A stretch of 64,000 nt of DNA, taken from NCBI GenBank assembly GCA_026196045.1, contig JAPHRJ010000056.1, positions 1-64,000 of the forward strand. The letters are read 5' to 3'. The position numbers were made by a program, and so were the translations under genes. The DNA comes from Gammaproteobacteria bacterium. GTDB lineage: Bacteria; Pseudomonadota; Gammaproteobacteria; UBA6429; Thiohalophilaceae. How positions within the stretch are numbered: the first letter of the stretch is position 1; each line of letters opens with the position of its first letter. Below the pieces are notes generated by a model. That model was given only the letters and a program-made list of their open reading frames with translations, made no database searches and was not told the origin of the DNA. Positions 17,887 through 29,393 of this stretch are shown here, one piece after another.

Positions 17887-17903
17887 TATCGGTATAACAA
17901 ATA
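17883..17903 (-). promoter_or_regulatory. weak Zur-box-like dyad at the start of the metal operon
   Basis: On the minus strand TTTGTTATACCGATAATGAAA shows a good left half of the gammaproteobacterial Zur site (TGTTATA) and a poor right half (ATAATG for ATAACA). It overlaps the start codon of the small His/Cys protein, where a repressor could act. Because it is only partly palindromic, this is a suggestion. Confidence 0.25.
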
Positions 17904-17904
17904 A

Positions 17905-19407
17905 TCAGGCGGGTTTGCGTCCATAGCGTTTAATAAGAACCTGCATTTTTTCTGCTAGCCCAGCAGGAATTTGCTCCCACTCAAACCGCCAGTTCCAGTT
18001 GCCCTCTGTGGTACCGGGTTTATTCATTCGATGCTCGCCATCCAGTGCCAGAATATCCTGCATGGGTAATACCGCCATGTCGGCCACTGACGCCAGAGCC
18101 ATTTTAATAATGGGCCAGGGCATATCAGCATCACTTTTACAGCCCATGTATTCCAGAATCTGCTTCTGCTGCTCTTCGGGTAAAGAGGTATACCATGACA
18201 GGGTTGTATCATTATCATGGGTTCCGGTGTAGACCACGCTACAGGCTTCATGATTGTGTGGCAGGTAAGGATTGGAAGCATCACCACCAAAAGCAAACTG
18301 CAAAATCTTCATTCCCGGTAAGTGAAAATCCTTTCTAAGTGCGTCGACTTCGGCGGTAATAATACCCAGGTCTTCCGCGACCAAAGAAAGATCAGAGAAT
18401 GTTTCATATAAAGTTTTTAACAGGGCTTCACCGGGAGCTTTTACCCAATGACCATTAATGGCAGTTTCTTCTGTAGCGGGGATTTCCCAATACGCTTCAA
18501 AACCACGAAAGTGATCCACTCGGACAATATCAAATAGTTCAAGCTGAGTTCGTATACGGTCAACCCACCACTCGAACCCATTTTCTATCATGAGTGGCCA
18601 GTTATATAATGGATTACCCCAACGTTGTCCGGTTTCAGAAAAATAATCAGGTGGCACTCCGGCGATGACCGTGGCCTGTCCCTGCTCATCCAGTAAAAAG
18701 TACTCCTGCTTACTCCAGACATCGGCGCTGTCATGAGCAACAAAAATGGGCATATCACCAAAAATGTATACGCCATGCTGGTGCGCATAATCTCTGATTT
18801 CAACCCATTGCGAGAAAAAGATAAACTGTTCAAAACGAGCCTGTTCAATCTTGTCTGCCAATGCCTGTGATATTTCCTCTAGTGCGTTGGGGTCACGTAG
18901 GCGCAAGGGTGTGGGCCAATCCGTCCAGCCCTTTCCATTATAATGTTGCTTGATGGCGACAAATAAACAGTAATCATCCAGCCAGCCCTGATGTCGTGAA
19001 CAAAACTCCGTGTAAGCCTGTTGTTGTTCGCTATCGGCCTGTTGCGTAAATCCAGCCAAAGCCTGTTTTAAACATTGCTCACGATATTCCGGTTCTGTTT
19101 TGTCTGAAGTTATTAAGGAGACATCTAGCCAGTTTTTATCTATTAACCAGTCAAGGCTGATTAAATCCGGATTACCCGCATGGGCGGACAAACACTGATA
19201 AGGGGAACCATCTTCATGTGTAGGACCTAGAGGTAAGGTTTGCCAGACGCTAATTCCACTGGCGGCAAGAAACTCAATAAAACGATATGCATCATGCCCC
19301 AGATCACCATGATCCTGTCCACCGGGTAATGAAGTTGGATGTAGAAGAATACCTGCTCGTCGATGTTCTGAAAAATTAAATGCCTTAATCTTGCCTGTCC
19401 CTGTCAA
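17905..19407 (-). CDS. malQ: 4-alpha-glucanotransferase (amylomaltase)
   Basis: A GH77 enzyme of 500 residues that joins and rearranges maltodextrin chains and frees glucose, helping GlgP to use short chains. The N-terminal RRAGILLHPTSLPGG is typical, and the catalytic motifs are present: IVRVDHFRGFEAYW near residues 290-303 (nucleophile Asp), VAEDLGIIT near 341 (acid/base Glu), and TGTHDNDTTLSWY near 390. It follows the GH57 gene with two bases between stop and start and precedes the metal operon by 18 bases. It belongs to the minus-strand run glgC, GH57, malQ. Confidence 0.95.
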   Translation of the reverse strand: MTGTGKIKAFNFSEHRRAGILLHPTSLPGGQDHGDLGHDAYRFIEFLAASGISVWQTLPLGPTHEDGSPYQCLSAHAGNPDLISLDWLIDKNWLDVSLITSDKTEPEYREQCLKQALAGFTQQADSEQQQAYTEFCSRHQGWLDDYCLFVAIKQHYNGKGWTDWPTPLRLRDPNALEEISQALADKIEQARFEQFIFFSQWVEIRDYAHQHGVYIFGDMPIFVAHDSADVWSKQEYFLLDEQGQATVIAGVPPDYFSETGQRWGNPLYNWPLMIENGFEWWVDRIRTQLELFDIVRVDHFRGFEAYWEIPATEETAINGHWVKAPGEALLKTLYETFSDLSLVAEDLGIITAEVDALRKDFHLPGMKILQFAFGGDASNPYLPHNHEACSVVYTGTHDNDTTLSWYTSLPEEQQKQILEYMGCKSDADMPWPIIKMALASVADMAVLPMQDILALDGEHRMNKPGTTEGNWNWRFEWEQIPAGLAEKMQVLIKRYGRKPA

Positions 19408-19409
19408 TT

Positions 19410-21101
19410 CTATTCCTGCCCTTTGCGCATTACACCGCCCATTGTGGGTGCCCCACTACCGTGAGCAAATACTTCAGATAGATAAGCGGGTGGTTCTTCA
19501 CCTAATACTTGATACAAATTTGACAAATGCATTCGATAAATCGACTCAAAGTCACTAACCGACTCTGCCGAATTATAATCACCAAACCACCAGAACCAGT
19601 CTGAACCTTCACATATGGCCAGCTGTTTTTCGGCCTGTAATATATGTTTCTTATCCAGCTTGCCACTTTTTATTACGCTATCAAAACATTTCTTCGCATC
19701 ACCCAGCATATCCCAGGCACGGTTTTTATCCTTGTCACCAATCCAGGTTGAAAATGTCCCATACACCCAGCTACCCGAAACCAGTGTTGTCAGCGTTTCC
19801 GGTTTTTCTTCTATACATTCTGAAAAGGTGGTCAGTTCCAGACCTGGATGGGCTGCAATTTCTTTATACAATGCACGCAAAAAATAATAACCATTTTCAG
19901 GATAAAACTCCCAGGCATTTTCTCCATCCAGGATCAAAGAGACCACGGCATTGTCTTTACCTTTACAGGCATCGGCAATATTCTCCAGGTGCCCCACCAT
20001 ATTGGCGGCAGCATCATCGGCATGCCAGTCGGAATAGGTAAAGCCAATTAAATCTGACAGGCCATCATCACGGAAGAAACAGTTAAGTTCAGTATCTTCC
20101 AGTTGATAGGCGTTATGAATACACGGGTTTTCTTCCGTCTCCTGTTGTGAAACCGATAGACTATTACGTAAAACAGCTTCACCCGAAGCTGCCCATTTAA
20201 AACCGGCCTCTGATAATATTTTTAATGTTGGAGCACTGATACTGCCTTCTGAAGGCCAGCACCCAATTGGGCTTATGCCAAAATATTTTTCAAAGGTTTT
20301 CATGCCCTGTTTGATATGCCAGTGTACTCGTTCTTCTCCTCCCGGATAAGATTCCATGATAGGCAGGCTCACCTCGGGTATGGCTTCTTTTGCACTATTG
20401 ATGTCCAGTAATAATGGCATAATAGGATGAGCATAAGGTGTCATGGATAATTCGATCTGGCCTTTTTCCGCCAGCTTCCTGTAACGCTCAATAACAGAAC
20501 CTAACAACTCACCGATAATCGTTAAAAGTTCTCGTCGATCATGCAGAGAGAACCCCGACTGTTTTTTCAATAGCTGCTTAATACGATCATCTTTACGATG
20601 TACAGTCTCTCCGACCCAGGCCAGGTGATACCAGACAAGAAGATCAACCAGGTACTGGTTATCGATGTAACGCATCATCTCCGGTAATTCAGAAATACTG
20701 TCCGCAATATCTGCCAGCTTACGATAAGCTGGAAAACGGTTTACCAGTCGTGATTCATTAAGGCGTAAACAAACGCGTACCAGATGTGCCCGACCCTCAT
20801 CATTTGCCGGTAAGACAGGCCCCGCCAGTGCAGCCAATAAGGGATCACTGAGTGCTGAACTGTTGTTTAAAAAACTTTTTACCTGTTGGCTATAGTCATC
20901 GATCTGTTCGATCAAGGTAGGAACAAAGTTAACCACAGCTCGTGCTTCGGGCAGGTCTTCGATATGGGCAACCATATCGACATAATCCTTCATCCCATGT
21001 AAATACGTCCAGGGCTGGAAATATTCACCACTGCGCAGATCTCGGTACTCGGGTTGATGCATGTGCCAATACAGCACGACCTTCAAAGGTTTATCTGACA
21101 T
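19410..21101 (-). CDS. GH57 family glucanase (alpha-amylase or amylopullulanase type)
   Basis: A 563-residue cytoplasmic glycoside hydrolase of family 57. Family motif 1 is HMHQPEY (residues 13-19), motif 3 is GCWPSEGS with the nucleophile E285, and motif 4 is LDGENAWE with the acid D392. The domain boundary leaves a helical C-terminal part, as in this family. No signal peptide is seen, so it acts inside the cell, presumably on glycogen or maltodextrin; alpha-amylase, branching or debranching activity cannot be told apart from sequence alone. Since a GH13 branching enzyme is encoded next door, hydrolysis or debranching is more likely. It overlaps glgC by 11 bases. Confidence 0.88.
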   Translation of the reverse strand: MSDKPLKVVLYWHMHQPEYRDLRSGEYFQPWTYLHGMKDYVDMVAHIEDLPEARAVVNFVPTLIEQIDDYSQQVKSFLNNSSALSDPLLAALAGPVLPANDEGRAHLVRVCLRLNESRLVNRFPAYRKLADIADSISELPEMMRYIDNQYLVDLLVWYHLAWVGETVHRKDDRIKQLLKKQSGFSLHDRRELLTIIGELLGSVIERYRKLAEKGQIELSMTPYAHPIMPLLLDINSAKEAIPEVSLPIMESYPGGEERVHWHIKQGMKTFEKYFGISPIGCWPSEGSISAPTLKILSEAGFKWAASGEAVLRNSLSVSQQETEENPCIHNAYQLEDTELNCFFRDDGLSDLIGFTYSDWHADDAAANMVGHLENIADACKGKDNAVVSLILDGENAWEFYPENGYYFLRALYKEIAAHPGLELTTFSECIEEKPETLTTLVSGSWVYGTFSTWIGDKDKNRAWDMLGDAKKCFDSVIKSGKLDKKHILQAEKQLAICEGSDWFWWFGDYNSAESVSDFESIYRMHLSNLYQVLGEEPPAYLSEVFAHGSGAPTMGGVMRKGQE

Positions 21102-22359
21102 AGTGTAATTCTTGTCCCAACATTCCTGGTGTTACCAAAACAACACCATTTGGACTGACATAAAAACGTTTCGCGTCTTCTTCCAGATTTTTACCGATTA
21201 CTGTTCCATCCGGTACCAGACAACCTTTATCCAGTATGGCTTTTTTAATTTTACAGTTTTCACCGACAATCACATCAGGCAAGACCACGGTATCCTTGAT
21301 AGAAGAATAAGAATGTATGCTCACATTAGAAAACAATAAAGAATGATGAATCTTCGCGCCAGAAATAATACAACCACCAGAAACCATGGAATCCACCGCC
21401 ATACCACGCCGATCATCATCGTCAAACACAAACTTGGCTGGTGGTAATTGTTCCTGATAAGTCCAGATTGGCCAGCTGTTATCATAAAGATTCAATTCTG
21501 GTGTTACGCCAATCAATTCCATATTGGCTTCCCAGAAAGCATCAACGGTTCCCACGTCACGCCAGTAGGCCTGCTCATTAGTTTCCGGATCCTGGAAAGG
21601 GTAAGCATAAGCTCGATAGCGCTCGATAACCGCAGGAATAATATCCATGCCGAAATCATGGCTGGACTGCGGCATATCCGCGTCCTTGATTAACTGTTCA
21701 AACAGGAAGTCTTTATTAAACACGTAAATTCCCATAGAACATAAAGAGGCATCAGTTCGCCCTGGCATAAGTGCAGGATCACTCGGTTTTTCCGCAAAGT
21801 TCTTAATGCGCCCATCTTCCTCCACACCCATGACCCCAAATGCCTTTGCCTGTTCTATTGGAACTTCAATACAACCCACGGTCATATCGGCCTGATTCTC
21901 TACGTGGTAGGCCAGCATTTCACCATAGTCCATTTTGTAAATATGGTCTCCCGCCAGAATTAGTATATATTCCGGATTATGGCTACGAATAATATCCAGG
22001 TTCTGGTAAATGGCATCAGCCGTACCGGCATACCATGAAGTGGCAATACGCTGCTGCGCTGGTAACAGTTCAACGAACTCTCCAAACTCACCACGTAAAT
22101 GTCCCCAGGCCTGCTGGATGTGTGTGATCAATGAATGAGCTTTGTATTGTGTTAACACCCCAATACGACGAATACCGGAATTAACACAATTTGATAACGG
22201 AAAATCAATAATGCGGAACTTGCCACCGAAAGGCACCGAAGGTTTGGCTCGCCATTGTGTGAGTTGTTTAAGCCTGGAACCACGTCCTCCTGCCATAATT
22301 AAAGCCAGAGTGTCACGAGTCAGGCGACTAACAAAACGAGGAGATTGCTCTAGTTTCAT
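21091..22359 (-). CDS. glgC: glucose-1-phosphate adenylyltransferase
   Basis: Makes ADP-glucose from glucose 1-phosphate and ATP, the committed step of glycogen synthesis. The ATG at 22359 gives 422 residues, the usual length; an extension to 22482 would add 41 hydrophobic residues not found in this family. Signatures are [17 protein letters not shown] near residue 19, [15 protein letters not shown], the [12 protein letters not shown] site near 150, and the C-terminal beta-helix ([15 protein letters not shown]). The enzyme is usually controlled by allosteric sugars such as fructose 1,6-bisphosphate. It is divergent from glgB and first in the run glgC-GH57-malQ. Confidence 0.96.
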   Translation of the reverse strand: MKLEQSPRFVSRLTRDTLALIMAGGRGSRLKQLTQWRAKPSVPFGGKFRIIDFPLSNCVNSGIRRIGVLTQYKAHSLITHIQQAWGHLRGEFGEFVELLPAQQRIATSWYAGTADAIYQNLDIIRSHNPEYILILAGDHIYKMDYGEMLAYHVENQADMTVGCIEVPIEQAKAFGVMGVEEDGRIKNFAEKPSDPALMPGRTDASLCSMGIYVFNKDFLFEQLIKDADMPQSSHDFGMDIIPAVIERYRAYAYPFQDPETNEQAYWRDVGTVDAFWEANMELIGVTPELNLYDNSWPIWTYQEQLPPAKFVFDDDDRRGMAVDSMVSGGCIISGAKIHHSLLFSNVSIHSYSSIKDTVVLPDVIVGENCKIKKAILDKGCLVPDGTVIGKNLEEDAKRFYVSPNGVVLVTPGMLGQELHYVR

Positions 22360-22685
22360 GAGGATGATTCCATAAATTTTTATTACGATTATTAAAACAG
22401 CAAAAAAGGTACAAATAATACGTCGACCTTTATCGCAAGCGTTATAACACAAGCCTGTGCGTAAGGCTTGGTTATTCACCAAACCAGAGAACCTGTTACC
22501 AAATATTATCCTCTAAACCCTTTTGTACTGTGTTACAGCATACACTGTATACCACTATTAATTATTACGTTTATATCAAAAATAATAAAGTTTTAATGCA
22601 AAAAAATCTTTCACATGGCAGTCCTCATCACGGTAGAATAACTATGTCTTTTCATTCTCCACTTGTGTAACCGGTCTCTCCCTTT
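22360..22685. promoter_or_regulatory. divergent control region between glgC and glgB
   Basis: A 326-base AT-rich gap between two divergent glycogen genes, so it must carry promoters in both directions. I see no strong -35/-10 pair and no named operator. There is a dyad-rich stretch at about 22520-22555, around TGTGTTACAGCATACACTGTATACC. The glgB start has no good ribosome binding site. Confidence 0.4.
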
Positions 22686-24869
22686 ATGAGTAAAAATAAA
22701 TCTGACAAATTACAACTGACTCCGGAAATGCAGTTAATTCTGGATGCCCGTCATCATGATCCATTTTCAGTACTTGGCCCGCATATCGAAGGAGATAAGG
22801 CCCATGTCTGTGTATTTAAGCCCGCCATTACCGCTCTGCATTTTGCCGAACAACAACTGACACGCGTTCCCAACAGTGACTTTTTTGTCTGGGAAGGAAA
22901 AGCCAAAGATATTCCAGAAAATTATCAACTGCAATGGCAGGACAACCATGGCCAGTCTCATTCGGCTTATGACCCTTATTGTTTCCCTGCACAGGTTTCT
23001 GATTTTGATTTACATCTGTTTGCTGAAGGTAAGCACTGGCATATCCAGCAAATACTCGGTGCTCATGTACATAAAATCGGTAATGTAGAAGGAATACTCT
23101 TTGCCACCTGGGCCCCCAATGCAGAACGAATCAGTGTTATCGGTGACTTTAACCAGTGGGATGGCCGCCAGCACCCAATGCGCGTTCGTGGTGCAACCGG
23201 GGTCTGGGAATTGTTCATCCCGGGGCTGGAAGCTGGGACACTTTATAAATTTGAAATTCGTAACCGCCAAACGGGTCATATACACACAAAAACCGATCCT
23301 TATGGGCAGGCTTTTGAAAACCGTCCCAAAACAGCCTCCATTGCGGTGGGTAATACAAGCTACCAATGGACAGATACGGACTGGATGGAAGCACGCCAGC
23401 AACATGACTGGTTACATCAGCCCACTTCCATTTATGAAGTCCATTTAGGCTCATGGCAACGTGACGCCAATGGGAACTTTGTAAATTATCGCGAACTCGC
23501 TCATAAACTGGTTGAGTATGTCAGTGAGCTTGGCTTTACCCATATCGAACTGTTACCAATCACCGAACATCCACTTGATGCTTCCTGGGGATACCAGACA
23601 ACAGGCTATTTTGCCCCGACCTGCCGTTTTGGCTCTCCTGATGATTTCCGCTATTTTGTGGATCACTGTCACCAGCATAATATCGGCATCTTACTCGACT
23701 GGGTTCCAGCACACTTTCCAAAAGATGAACATGGCCTGGCCCGTTTTGATGGCAGTGCGTTATATGAGCATGAGGATCCCCGCAAAGGTGAACATCGTGA
23801 CTGGGGTACCCTGATTTATAATTTTGGCCGCAATGAAGTGAAAAACTTCCTTCTTGCCAATGCCCTGTTCTGGCTGGAAGAATTTCATCTTGATGGCCTG
23901 CGTGTCGATGCTGTGGCCTCCATGCTTTATCTGGATTATTCCCGTGAACAACATGACTGGGTGCCCAATATTCATGGCGGTAATGAAAATCTTGAAGCCA
24001 TCGACTTCCTGCGTGACCTTAATACACTGACTCATACTCAGCAGCCAGGCACGATTGTTGTTGCAGAAGAATCTACCGCCTGGCCTCAGGTAACTCGTCC
24101 AACGGATACGGGTGGACTGGGTTTTTCCATGAAATGGAATATGGGCTGGATGCATGACACCCTGAAATATATGTCGGAAGATCCTGTCCACCGCCAGTAC
24201 CATCAGAGCCAGCTGACCTTTGGCCTGCTTTATGCCTTTACCGAGAATTTTGTTCTGCCCTTTTCACATGATGAAGTTGTCCATGGCAAGGGTTCCATGC
24301 TCAATAAAATGCCCGGTGATGACTGGCAGCGCTTTGCCAACCTGCGATTACTCTACACTTATATGTTTACCTATCCAGGAAAAAAACTGCTGTTTATGGG
24401 CTGTGAGTTTGGTCAGGGCGATGAATGGAACCATGATAAAAACCTTGACTGGTACGTGCTGGATTATCCCCTGCATCAGGGTTTAAAAAATATGGTTTCT
24501 GATCTAAATAGTTTGTATCGCAGGGAACAATGTCTACACCAACATGACTTTGAACATCAGGGTTTTGAATGGATCGATTGCAATGACACCCAGCATTCCA
24601 CTCTGTCTTATATACGAAAATGTGAGGATGGTTTTATTGTAGTCGTGCTTAACTTTACCCCTGTACCACGTGAAAACTACCGCATCGGTGTACCCATGTC
24701 AGGACAGTATAAGGAAGCCATTAACTCAGACTCCGAATACTATGCGGGTAGCAATATGGGCAATGCTGGTGTGATTCATACGGACAATATCCCCTGCATG
24801 GGACACAATAGTTCAATCACATTAAACTTACCTCCACTGGCCGGACTTGTATTAAAGCGCATCAACTAA
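22686..24869 (+). CDS. glgB: 1,4-alpha-glucan branching enzyme
   Basis: Moves chain segments to form alpha-1,6 branches in glycogen. At 727 residues it matches the E. coli type, with an N-terminal GlgB domain, a CBM48 domain ([19 protein letters not shown]) and a GH13 core. The four GH13 regions are present: [17 protein letters not shown] (nucleophile Asp near residue 405), VVAEESTAW (acid Glu near 459), and [10 protein letters not shown]. It is followed by glgA after 31 bases and forms with it the synthesis unit, opposite in direction to glgC. Confidence 0.97.
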   Translation: MSKNKSDKLQLTPEMQLILDARHHDPFSVLGPHIEGDKAHVCVFKPAITALHFAEQQLTRVPNSDFFVWEGKAKDIPENYQLQWQDNHGQSHSAYDPYCFPAQVSDFDLHLFAEGKHWHIQQILGAHVHKIGNVEGILFATWAPNAERISVIGDFNQWDGRQHPMRVRGATGVWELFIPGLEAGTLYKFEIRNRQTGHIHTKTDPYGQAFENRPKTASIAVGNTSYQWTDTDWMEARQQHDWLHQPTSIYEVHLGSWQRDANGNFVNYRELAHKLVEYVSELGFTHIELLPITEHPLDASWGYQTTGYFAPTCRFGSPDDFRYFVDHCHQHNIGILLDWVPAHFPKDEHGLARFDGSALYEHEDPRKGEHRDWGTLIYNFGRNEVKNFLLANALFWLEEFHLDGLRVDAVASMLYLDYSREQHDWVPNIHGGNENLEAIDFLRDLNTLTHTQQPGTIVVAEESTAWPQVTRPTDTGGLGFSMKWNMGWMHDTLKYMSEDPVHRQYHQSQLTFGLLYAFTENFVLPFSHDEVVHGKGSMLNKMPGDDWQRFANLRLLYTYMFTYPGKKLLFMGCEFGQGDEWNHDKNLDWYVLDYPLHQGLKNMVSDLNSLYRREQCLHQHDFEHQGFEWIDCNDTQHSTLSYIRKCEDGFIVVVLNFTPVPRENYRIGVPMSGQYKEAINSDSEYYAGSNMGNAGVIHTDNIPCMGHNSSITLNLPPLAGLVLKRIN

Positions 24870-24900
24870 TTATCAACATTCATGTTTGTCAGGTTTGCTC

Positions 24901-26364
24901 ATGAGTAAAATATTATTTGCCACCAGTGAAGCCTACCCCTTAATTAAAACCGGGGGGCTGGCTGATGTCTCAGGTAGTCTTCCCCGTGCTCTGGTTTCGC
25001 AAAAACAGGATGTACGACTGATCCTGCCAGCCTATGCTGATGTGATGGAAAAAGTCGGTTCCTGTAAAACGATTGCAAGCCAGGTTGTTGACGGTTTAAC
25101 TGTTAATATTCTTGAAACTCGTCTGCCCGGAACCAAAGTCAAAACATGGCTGGTTGATTGTCCCGAATACTTTGATCGTCCTGGTAACCCCTATCTTGAT
25201 GAACACAACGAAGACTGGCATGACAATGCCGAGCGCTTTACACTTTTTTGTCGTGTTGTGGTAGCTGTCGCATTAAACCAGCTCGAACTAAACTGGCAGC
25301 CCGACCTTGTTCATTGTAATGACTGGCAAACAGGACTGGTTCCGGCTTTACTCGATGAGGCCCCTCAACGTCCAGCTACCCTGTTTACTATTCATAACAT
25401 GGCTTACCAGGGTCTGTTTCCTTTTGATACCTTTGCCAAATTAAGTCTGCCGGATCATTTCTGGCATCATGAAACCCTGGAATTCCATGATTATTTTTCA
25501 TTTATGAAAGGTGGACTGGTTTATGCTGACAGTATTAACGCGGTTAGCCCCACCTATGCAGAAGAAATTAAAACACCTGAATTTGGTTACGGACTTGATG
25601 GTTTACTTCGTTATCGCCAGTCTGTTGTAAGCGGTATTTTAAATGGTATTGATACGACCGAATGGAACCCTGGCACGGATAAATATTTAGTACAAACCTA
25701 TAACCGTCGCACACTGAGCAAAAAGCAGATCAACAAAGCTGCACTCCAGCAGCACTTTAGCCTGCCTGCTGAACCAGATACCTTATTACTTGGATTTATT
25801 GGTCGCCTGGTAGAACAAAAAGGGGTCGATGACATCCTGCAGGCTCTGCCCGCATTAATGGAACTACCCATACAGATCGCTATCCTGGGAAGTGGCCAAC
25901 CATATTACGAGCAGGACTTTTTAGACTGGGCACAACGTCACCCACAGAAAATAGCCATCACTGTGGGTTATGATGAAGCCCTCGCCCATCAGATTGAAGC
26001 CGGTAGCGATGCTTTTTTGATGCCATCCCGTTTTGAACCCTGCGGACTAAACCAGCTTTACAGTTTGCGTTATGGGACGTTGCCAGTCGTACGTGATGTG
26101 GGAGGACTTAAGGATACGGTGACAGATAGTCAGGTTGAAACTCTGGAAAATAATTCAGCAACCGGGATTGTATTTTCAAAAGATGAAACCCTGGTTGAAG
26201 CAATACAACGCCTGCTTACTTTGTACAAAGACACACCAAAATGGAAACAGGTACAACACAATGCCATGCAGCAGGATAATTCCTGGTCACACAGAGCCTG
26301 TGCGTATATTGAACTTTATGAGCAGACGACTGGCCGGAATCCCCGGCCAGTCAAAAATGCTTAA
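24901..26364 (+). CDS. glgA: glycogen synthase (ADP-glucose)
   Basis: A GT5 glucosyltransferase that adds glucose from ADP-glucose to the growing chain. The ATG at 24901 gives 487 residues and the standard start MSKILFATSEAYPLIKTGGLADVSG, in which KTGGLAD binds ADP-glucose. A TTG 15 bases upstream is less likely. FIGRLVEQKGVDDI near residue 300 and the EPCGLNQLYSLRYGTLPVV block near 378 complete the active site. Its stop overlaps that of the SAP-like gene on the other strand (TTAA). Confidence 0.96.
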   Translation: MSKILFATSEAYPLIKTGGLADVSGSLPRALVSQKQDVRLILPAYADVMEKVGSCKTIASQVVDGLTVNILETRLPGTKVKTWLVDCPEYFDRPGNPYLDEHNEDWHDNAERFTLFCRVVVAVALNQLELNWQPDLVHCNDWQTGLVPALLDEAPQRPATLFTIHNMAYQGLFPFDTFAKLSLPDHFWHHETLEFHDYFSFMKGGLVYADSINAVSPTYAEEIKTPEFGYGLDGLLRYRQSVVSGILNGIDTTEWNPGTDKYLVQTYNRRTLSKKQINKAALQQHFSLPAEPDTLLLGFIGRLVEQKGVDDILQALPALMELPIQIAILGSGQPYYEQDFLDWAQRHPQKIAITVGYDEALAHQIEAGSDAFLMPSRFEPCGLNQLYSLRYGTLPVVRDVGGLKDTVTDSQVETLENNSATGIVFSKDETLVEAIQRLLTLYKDTPKWKQVQHNAMQQDNSWSHRACAYIELYEQTTGRNPRPVKNA

Positions 26365-26567
26365 CTTGCCTTTGCTTTTTTAGCACTCGCAGTACAATCG
26401 TCCCGCCACAGACACTCTGTCTGATCGCAGGTTCCATCCACATCTGTCGCAAAGCACTCAAGGTTTCCTTCTGTTCTCTGGATAGCACGAACCAGGTTAA
26501 CCTTGCTCATTCGACCTGCTTTAATCCCATTTTCCTGAGCAATATTCCGAATTAATTGCATATGCAT
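26361..26567 (-). CDS. small SAP-like protein with four cysteines
   Basis: A 68-residue protein. Residues 3-33 (QLIRNIAQENGIKAGRMSKVNLVRAIQ) have the helix-extended loop-helix form of a SAP domain, a fold that often binds nucleic acid. The second half has C38, C47, C52 and C58 in ECFAT...CDQTECLWRDDC, suggesting a metal site or disulfides. The start is firm: GGAGAG lies seven bases before the ATG. Similar short SAP-plus-cysteine proteins are annotated in many proteobacteria without known function. It ends head-on with glgA, sharing bases of the stop codon. Confidence 0.7.
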   Translation of the reverse strand: MHMQLIRNIAQENGIKAGRMSKVNLVRAIQRTEGNLECFATDVDGTCDQTECLWRDDCTASAKKAKAS

Positions 26568-27000
26568 AACACTCTCCTTTTACTCCTTTTATTACATCTA
26601 TCTAACAACATATCGCACACATTATGCTGTGCGTCGCTAATCATACCCCAGTTCCAAAATAATGTAACCGTCCATATGGGCTCGTTTACCTGCCAGAAAA
26701 ACCCTTTTTTACAAAGCCTGAACTATGCACATGTTATGTGCATTAAAAGCAGAGTTTGCACAATTTTTTAGCCAATTCAGCTTAATTAATACCACGATGC
26801 GCCAAAAAAGTTCGTTAACTTTTTGTAATTGTGGCCGAAATAGTAACTGTAAATAAATGTTTCAGATTCAAACTCCTCTGAATTCATACTAACAAACAAC
26901 TTAATGGGAAGTTTGACAATCCAGTAATAACTGTCAATCTTAAGTAAATTCTAAAAAACCAGAAGACTCATAACTTTTGGCCACCGCAAGGAATAGTGAT
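26568..27000. promoter_or_regulatory. long intergenic region before gnd, with a perfect dyad
   Basis: A 433-base AT-rich gap between the divergent SAP-like gene and gnd. The clearest signal is AAAAAGTT-CGTT-AACTTTTT (26805-26824), an 8+4+8 perfect inverted repeat that could be an operator or a weak bidirectional terminator. No convincing ORF or RNA gene is seen. The gnd ribosome binding site AAGGA precedes the ATG at 27001 by about eight bases. Confidence 0.4.
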
Positions 27001-27915
27001 ATGCAAATTGCAGTTATTGGATTAGGAAAAATGGGCGCCAATATGGCCCGTCGACTCTGCCGACATGGGCACGACGTTATTGGCTATAACCGTTCCGCAG
27101 ACATCACCCAGCAGCTAGCCAAAGAAGAAGGCCTGACCCCGGCAAAAGATTTAAAAGATGTTATCAGCTTGTTAAAAGGCCCACGTTTAATCTGGCTGAT
27201 GCTCCCCAGCGGTGATGTTACCGAATCGGTATTTCAGGAATTTCTTACCTTACTGGATAAAGGCGATGTCATCGTCGATGGCGGAAATGCCAACTACCAT
27301 GAGAGCCAACGACGAGCCGAACAGGCCGTCGCAAAGCAAATCGGTTTTGTTGATGCCGGTACGTCTGGAGGAGTATGGGGACTGGATAATGGCTACTGCA
27401 TGATGGTGGGTGGTGACAAATCTCATGTGAGCCTGGTTGAGCCTGTATTAAAATCGCTGGCTCCCGCAGAAGATCGAGGCTGGGCACATGTGGGGCCTGC
27501 TGGTTCCGGACACTTTACCAAGATGATACATAATGGTATCGAATACGGGATGATGCAGGCCATGGCAGAAGGTTTTGCGCTGCTTGAAGGTAAGAAGGAG
27601 TTCAATCTCGACCTTGCCGAAATTTCTGAAATATGGCGCCATGGTTCAGTCGTACGAAGCTGGTTATTAGATCTTAGTGCTGAATTTCTTAAGCACGATC
27701 AAACACTGGAAAATAGCAGTGCCTATGTTGCTGACTCAGGCGAAGGCCGCTGGACACTGGAAGAAAGTATTAGCCAGGGTATACCAGCCCCAGTCATGGC
27801 TCTGGCATTAACCATGCGTTTTGCCAGTCAGAACCCTGAAGGCTATGGCAACCGCATGTTATCGATGATGCGTAACGCTTTTGGTGGCCACAACATACAA
27901 AACAAGGATAGTTAA
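27001..27915 (+). CDS. gnd: 6-phosphogluconate dehydrogenase (decarboxylating, short form)
   Basis: Oxidises 6-phosphogluconate to ribulose 5-phosphate and CO2 with NAD(P)H formation. The 304-residue length fits the short GndA/YqeC-type enzyme rather than the 470-residue E. coli form. [17 protein letters not shown] is the dinucleotide site, GTSGGVWG (near 122-129) and [14 protein letters not shown] (near 170-183) are substrate and catalytic blocks with the Lys and Asn. I chose ATG 27001 because AAGGA lies in front of it; a TTG eight codons upstream is possible. zwf starts one base after its stop codon. Confidence 0.94.
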   Translation: MQIAVIGLGKMGANMARRLCRHGHDVIGYNRSADITQQLAKEEGLTPAKDLKDVISLLKGPRLIWLMLPSGDVTESVFQEFLTLLDKGDVIVDGGNANYHESQRRAEQAVAKQIGFVDAGTSGGVWGLDNGYCMMVGGDKSHVSLVEPVLKSLAPAEDRGWAHVGPAGSGHFTKMIHNGIEYGMMQAMAEGFALLEGKKEFNLDLAEISEIWRHGSVVRSWLLDLSAEFLKHDQTLENSSAYVADSGEGRWTLEESISQGIPAPVMALALTMRFASQNPEGYGNRMLSMMRNAFGGHNIQNKDS

Positions 27916-27916
27916 A

Positions 27917-29389
27917 ATGAACGAAGCCTGCACCTTTGTTATTTTTGGCGCGACCGGAAATCTTGCTCGGATCAAGCTGCTACCCGCACTTTACCACCTG
28001 GAAGAAGCTGGACGCCTGTCAGAAAACACCGCCATTCTTGGTTTTAGCCGCAAGGAGCTTGGACAGGATGAATGGCGTAATCTCATGGATGAACATCTCT
28101 CAAGCAAGGCTCGAGGTGGTATTAAACCGGATGTACTTGATCGCCTACATAAACGCATGCATATGCATGCGGGTGAAATGACGGATGCAGAAAGTCTGCG
28201 CAAACTGAAAGATCGAATTTATTCCGATAGTAATCTGCCCAATAATCTAATTCTTTATATGGCCATCCCCCCTTCATTTTATAGCCGAGTTAGTCAGGCA
28301 ATGGCCGATGCTGAATTGAATAATGAGGATCATGGCTGGAAACGTGTCGTTATCGAAAAGCCTTTTGGCTATGACATTGAAAGTGCAATTCAACTCAATG
28401 ACAGCCTGCATAAACACTTTAAAGAAAATCAGCTTTTCCGTATTGATCATTATCTGGGTAAAAGCATGGTGCAAAACGTTCTGGTTTTTCGTTTTGCCAA
28501 CCTGATGCTTGAACCTTTATGGAACCGAAACTACATCGATCATGTTCAGATCACCCATTCAGAGTCACAGGGTATCGCCGGACGAGCAGGCTTTTATGAT
28601 GGCGCGGGTGCATTACGTGATATGTTACAAAGTCATTTACTACAGATGATGACACTGGTTGCGATGGAACCTCCTGCTAACATGGATGCAGAATCTCTTC
28701 GTGATGAAAAAGTAAAAGTCCTTAAATCACTACGTCCTATTTCACGTCGAGCGGTAAATGCTCATGCCTTTCGTGCGCAATATACAAAAGGTGAAATTGA
28801 TGGTGAACAGGTACCTTCCTATCTTGAAGAAGACGATATTCCTGAAAGTAGTACCACTGAAACCTATGCAGCACTGAAACTATATATCGATAACTGGCGC
28901 TGGCGTGGCGTGCCCTTTTATTTGCGCACGGGCAAGCGTATGGCAAAAAATAGTTCGGTCATCAGTATTCGGTTTAAACACCCACCACAACAGCTATTCC
29001 GCAAAACCCAGATTGAACAAATCAAGCCTAACTGGTTACTACTGGGAATTCAGCCACAGGAATGTGTGCGCCTTGAAATGCAGGTTAAAGAACCGGGACT
29101 GGAAATGCGTACCCATACGACTACACTGGATGCCAGCTCCTGTTCTGTTTCAAACTTACAACTAGATGCGTATGAAGGCCTGTTACTTGATGTTATCGAA
29201 AATGATCGCTCATTATTCCTACGCTATGATGAAGTGAGCTGGGCCTGGGAAGCCGTTGATCCAGTATTAAAAGCCTGGGACAGTGAATGTGATTTTATTC
29301 ATACTTATCCAGCGGGAAGCTGGGGACCCGACGGTGTACAGAAGCTGTTTGATCAGGAAGATCATTACTGGCGCAATTCGCTGGACTAA
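27917..29389 (+). CDS. zwf: glucose-6-phosphate 1-dehydrogenase
   Basis: First enzyme of the oxidative pentose phosphate pathway, making 6-phosphogluconolactone and NADPH. The ATG at 27917 gives 490 residues, the family length. [18 protein letters not shown] is the coenzyme site, EKPFGYD near residue 150 is conserved, and [13 protein letters not shown] near 180 carries the catalytic His. In most relatives this last block reads DHYLGKE, so the Ser after Lys is a change to note. It is coupled with gnd and converges on glk across a palindromic repeat. Confidence 0.96.
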   Translation: MNEACTFVIFGATGNLARIKLLPALYHLEEAGRLSENTAILGFSRKELGQDEWRNLMDEHLSSKARGGIKPDVLDRLHKRMHMHAGEMTDAESLRKLKDRIYSDSNLPNNLILYMAIPPSFYSRVSQAMADAELNNEDHGWKRVVIEKPFGYDIESAIQLNDSLHKHFKENQLFRIDHYLGKSMVQNVLVFRFANLMLEPLWNRNYIDHVQITHSESQGIAGRAGFYDGAGALRDMLQSHLLQMMTLVAMEPPANMDAESLRDEKVKVLKSLRPISRRAVNAHAFRAQYTKGEIDGEQVPSYLEEDDIPESSTTETYAALKLYIDNWRWRGVPFYLRTGKRMAKNSSVISIRFKHPPQQLFRKTQIEQIKPNWLLLGIQPQECVRLEMQVKEPGLEMRTHTTTLDASSCSVSNLQLDAYEGLLLDVIENDRSLFLRYDEVSWAWEAVDPVLKAWDSECDFIHTYPAGSWGPDGVQKLFDQEDHYWRNSLD

Positions 29390-29393
29390 ATAA

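Noticed and set aside
22360-22482. Longer GlgC starting at 22482
   Set aside because: The extra 41 residues are hydrophobic and not part of the GlgC family; the ATG at 22359 gives the normal start.
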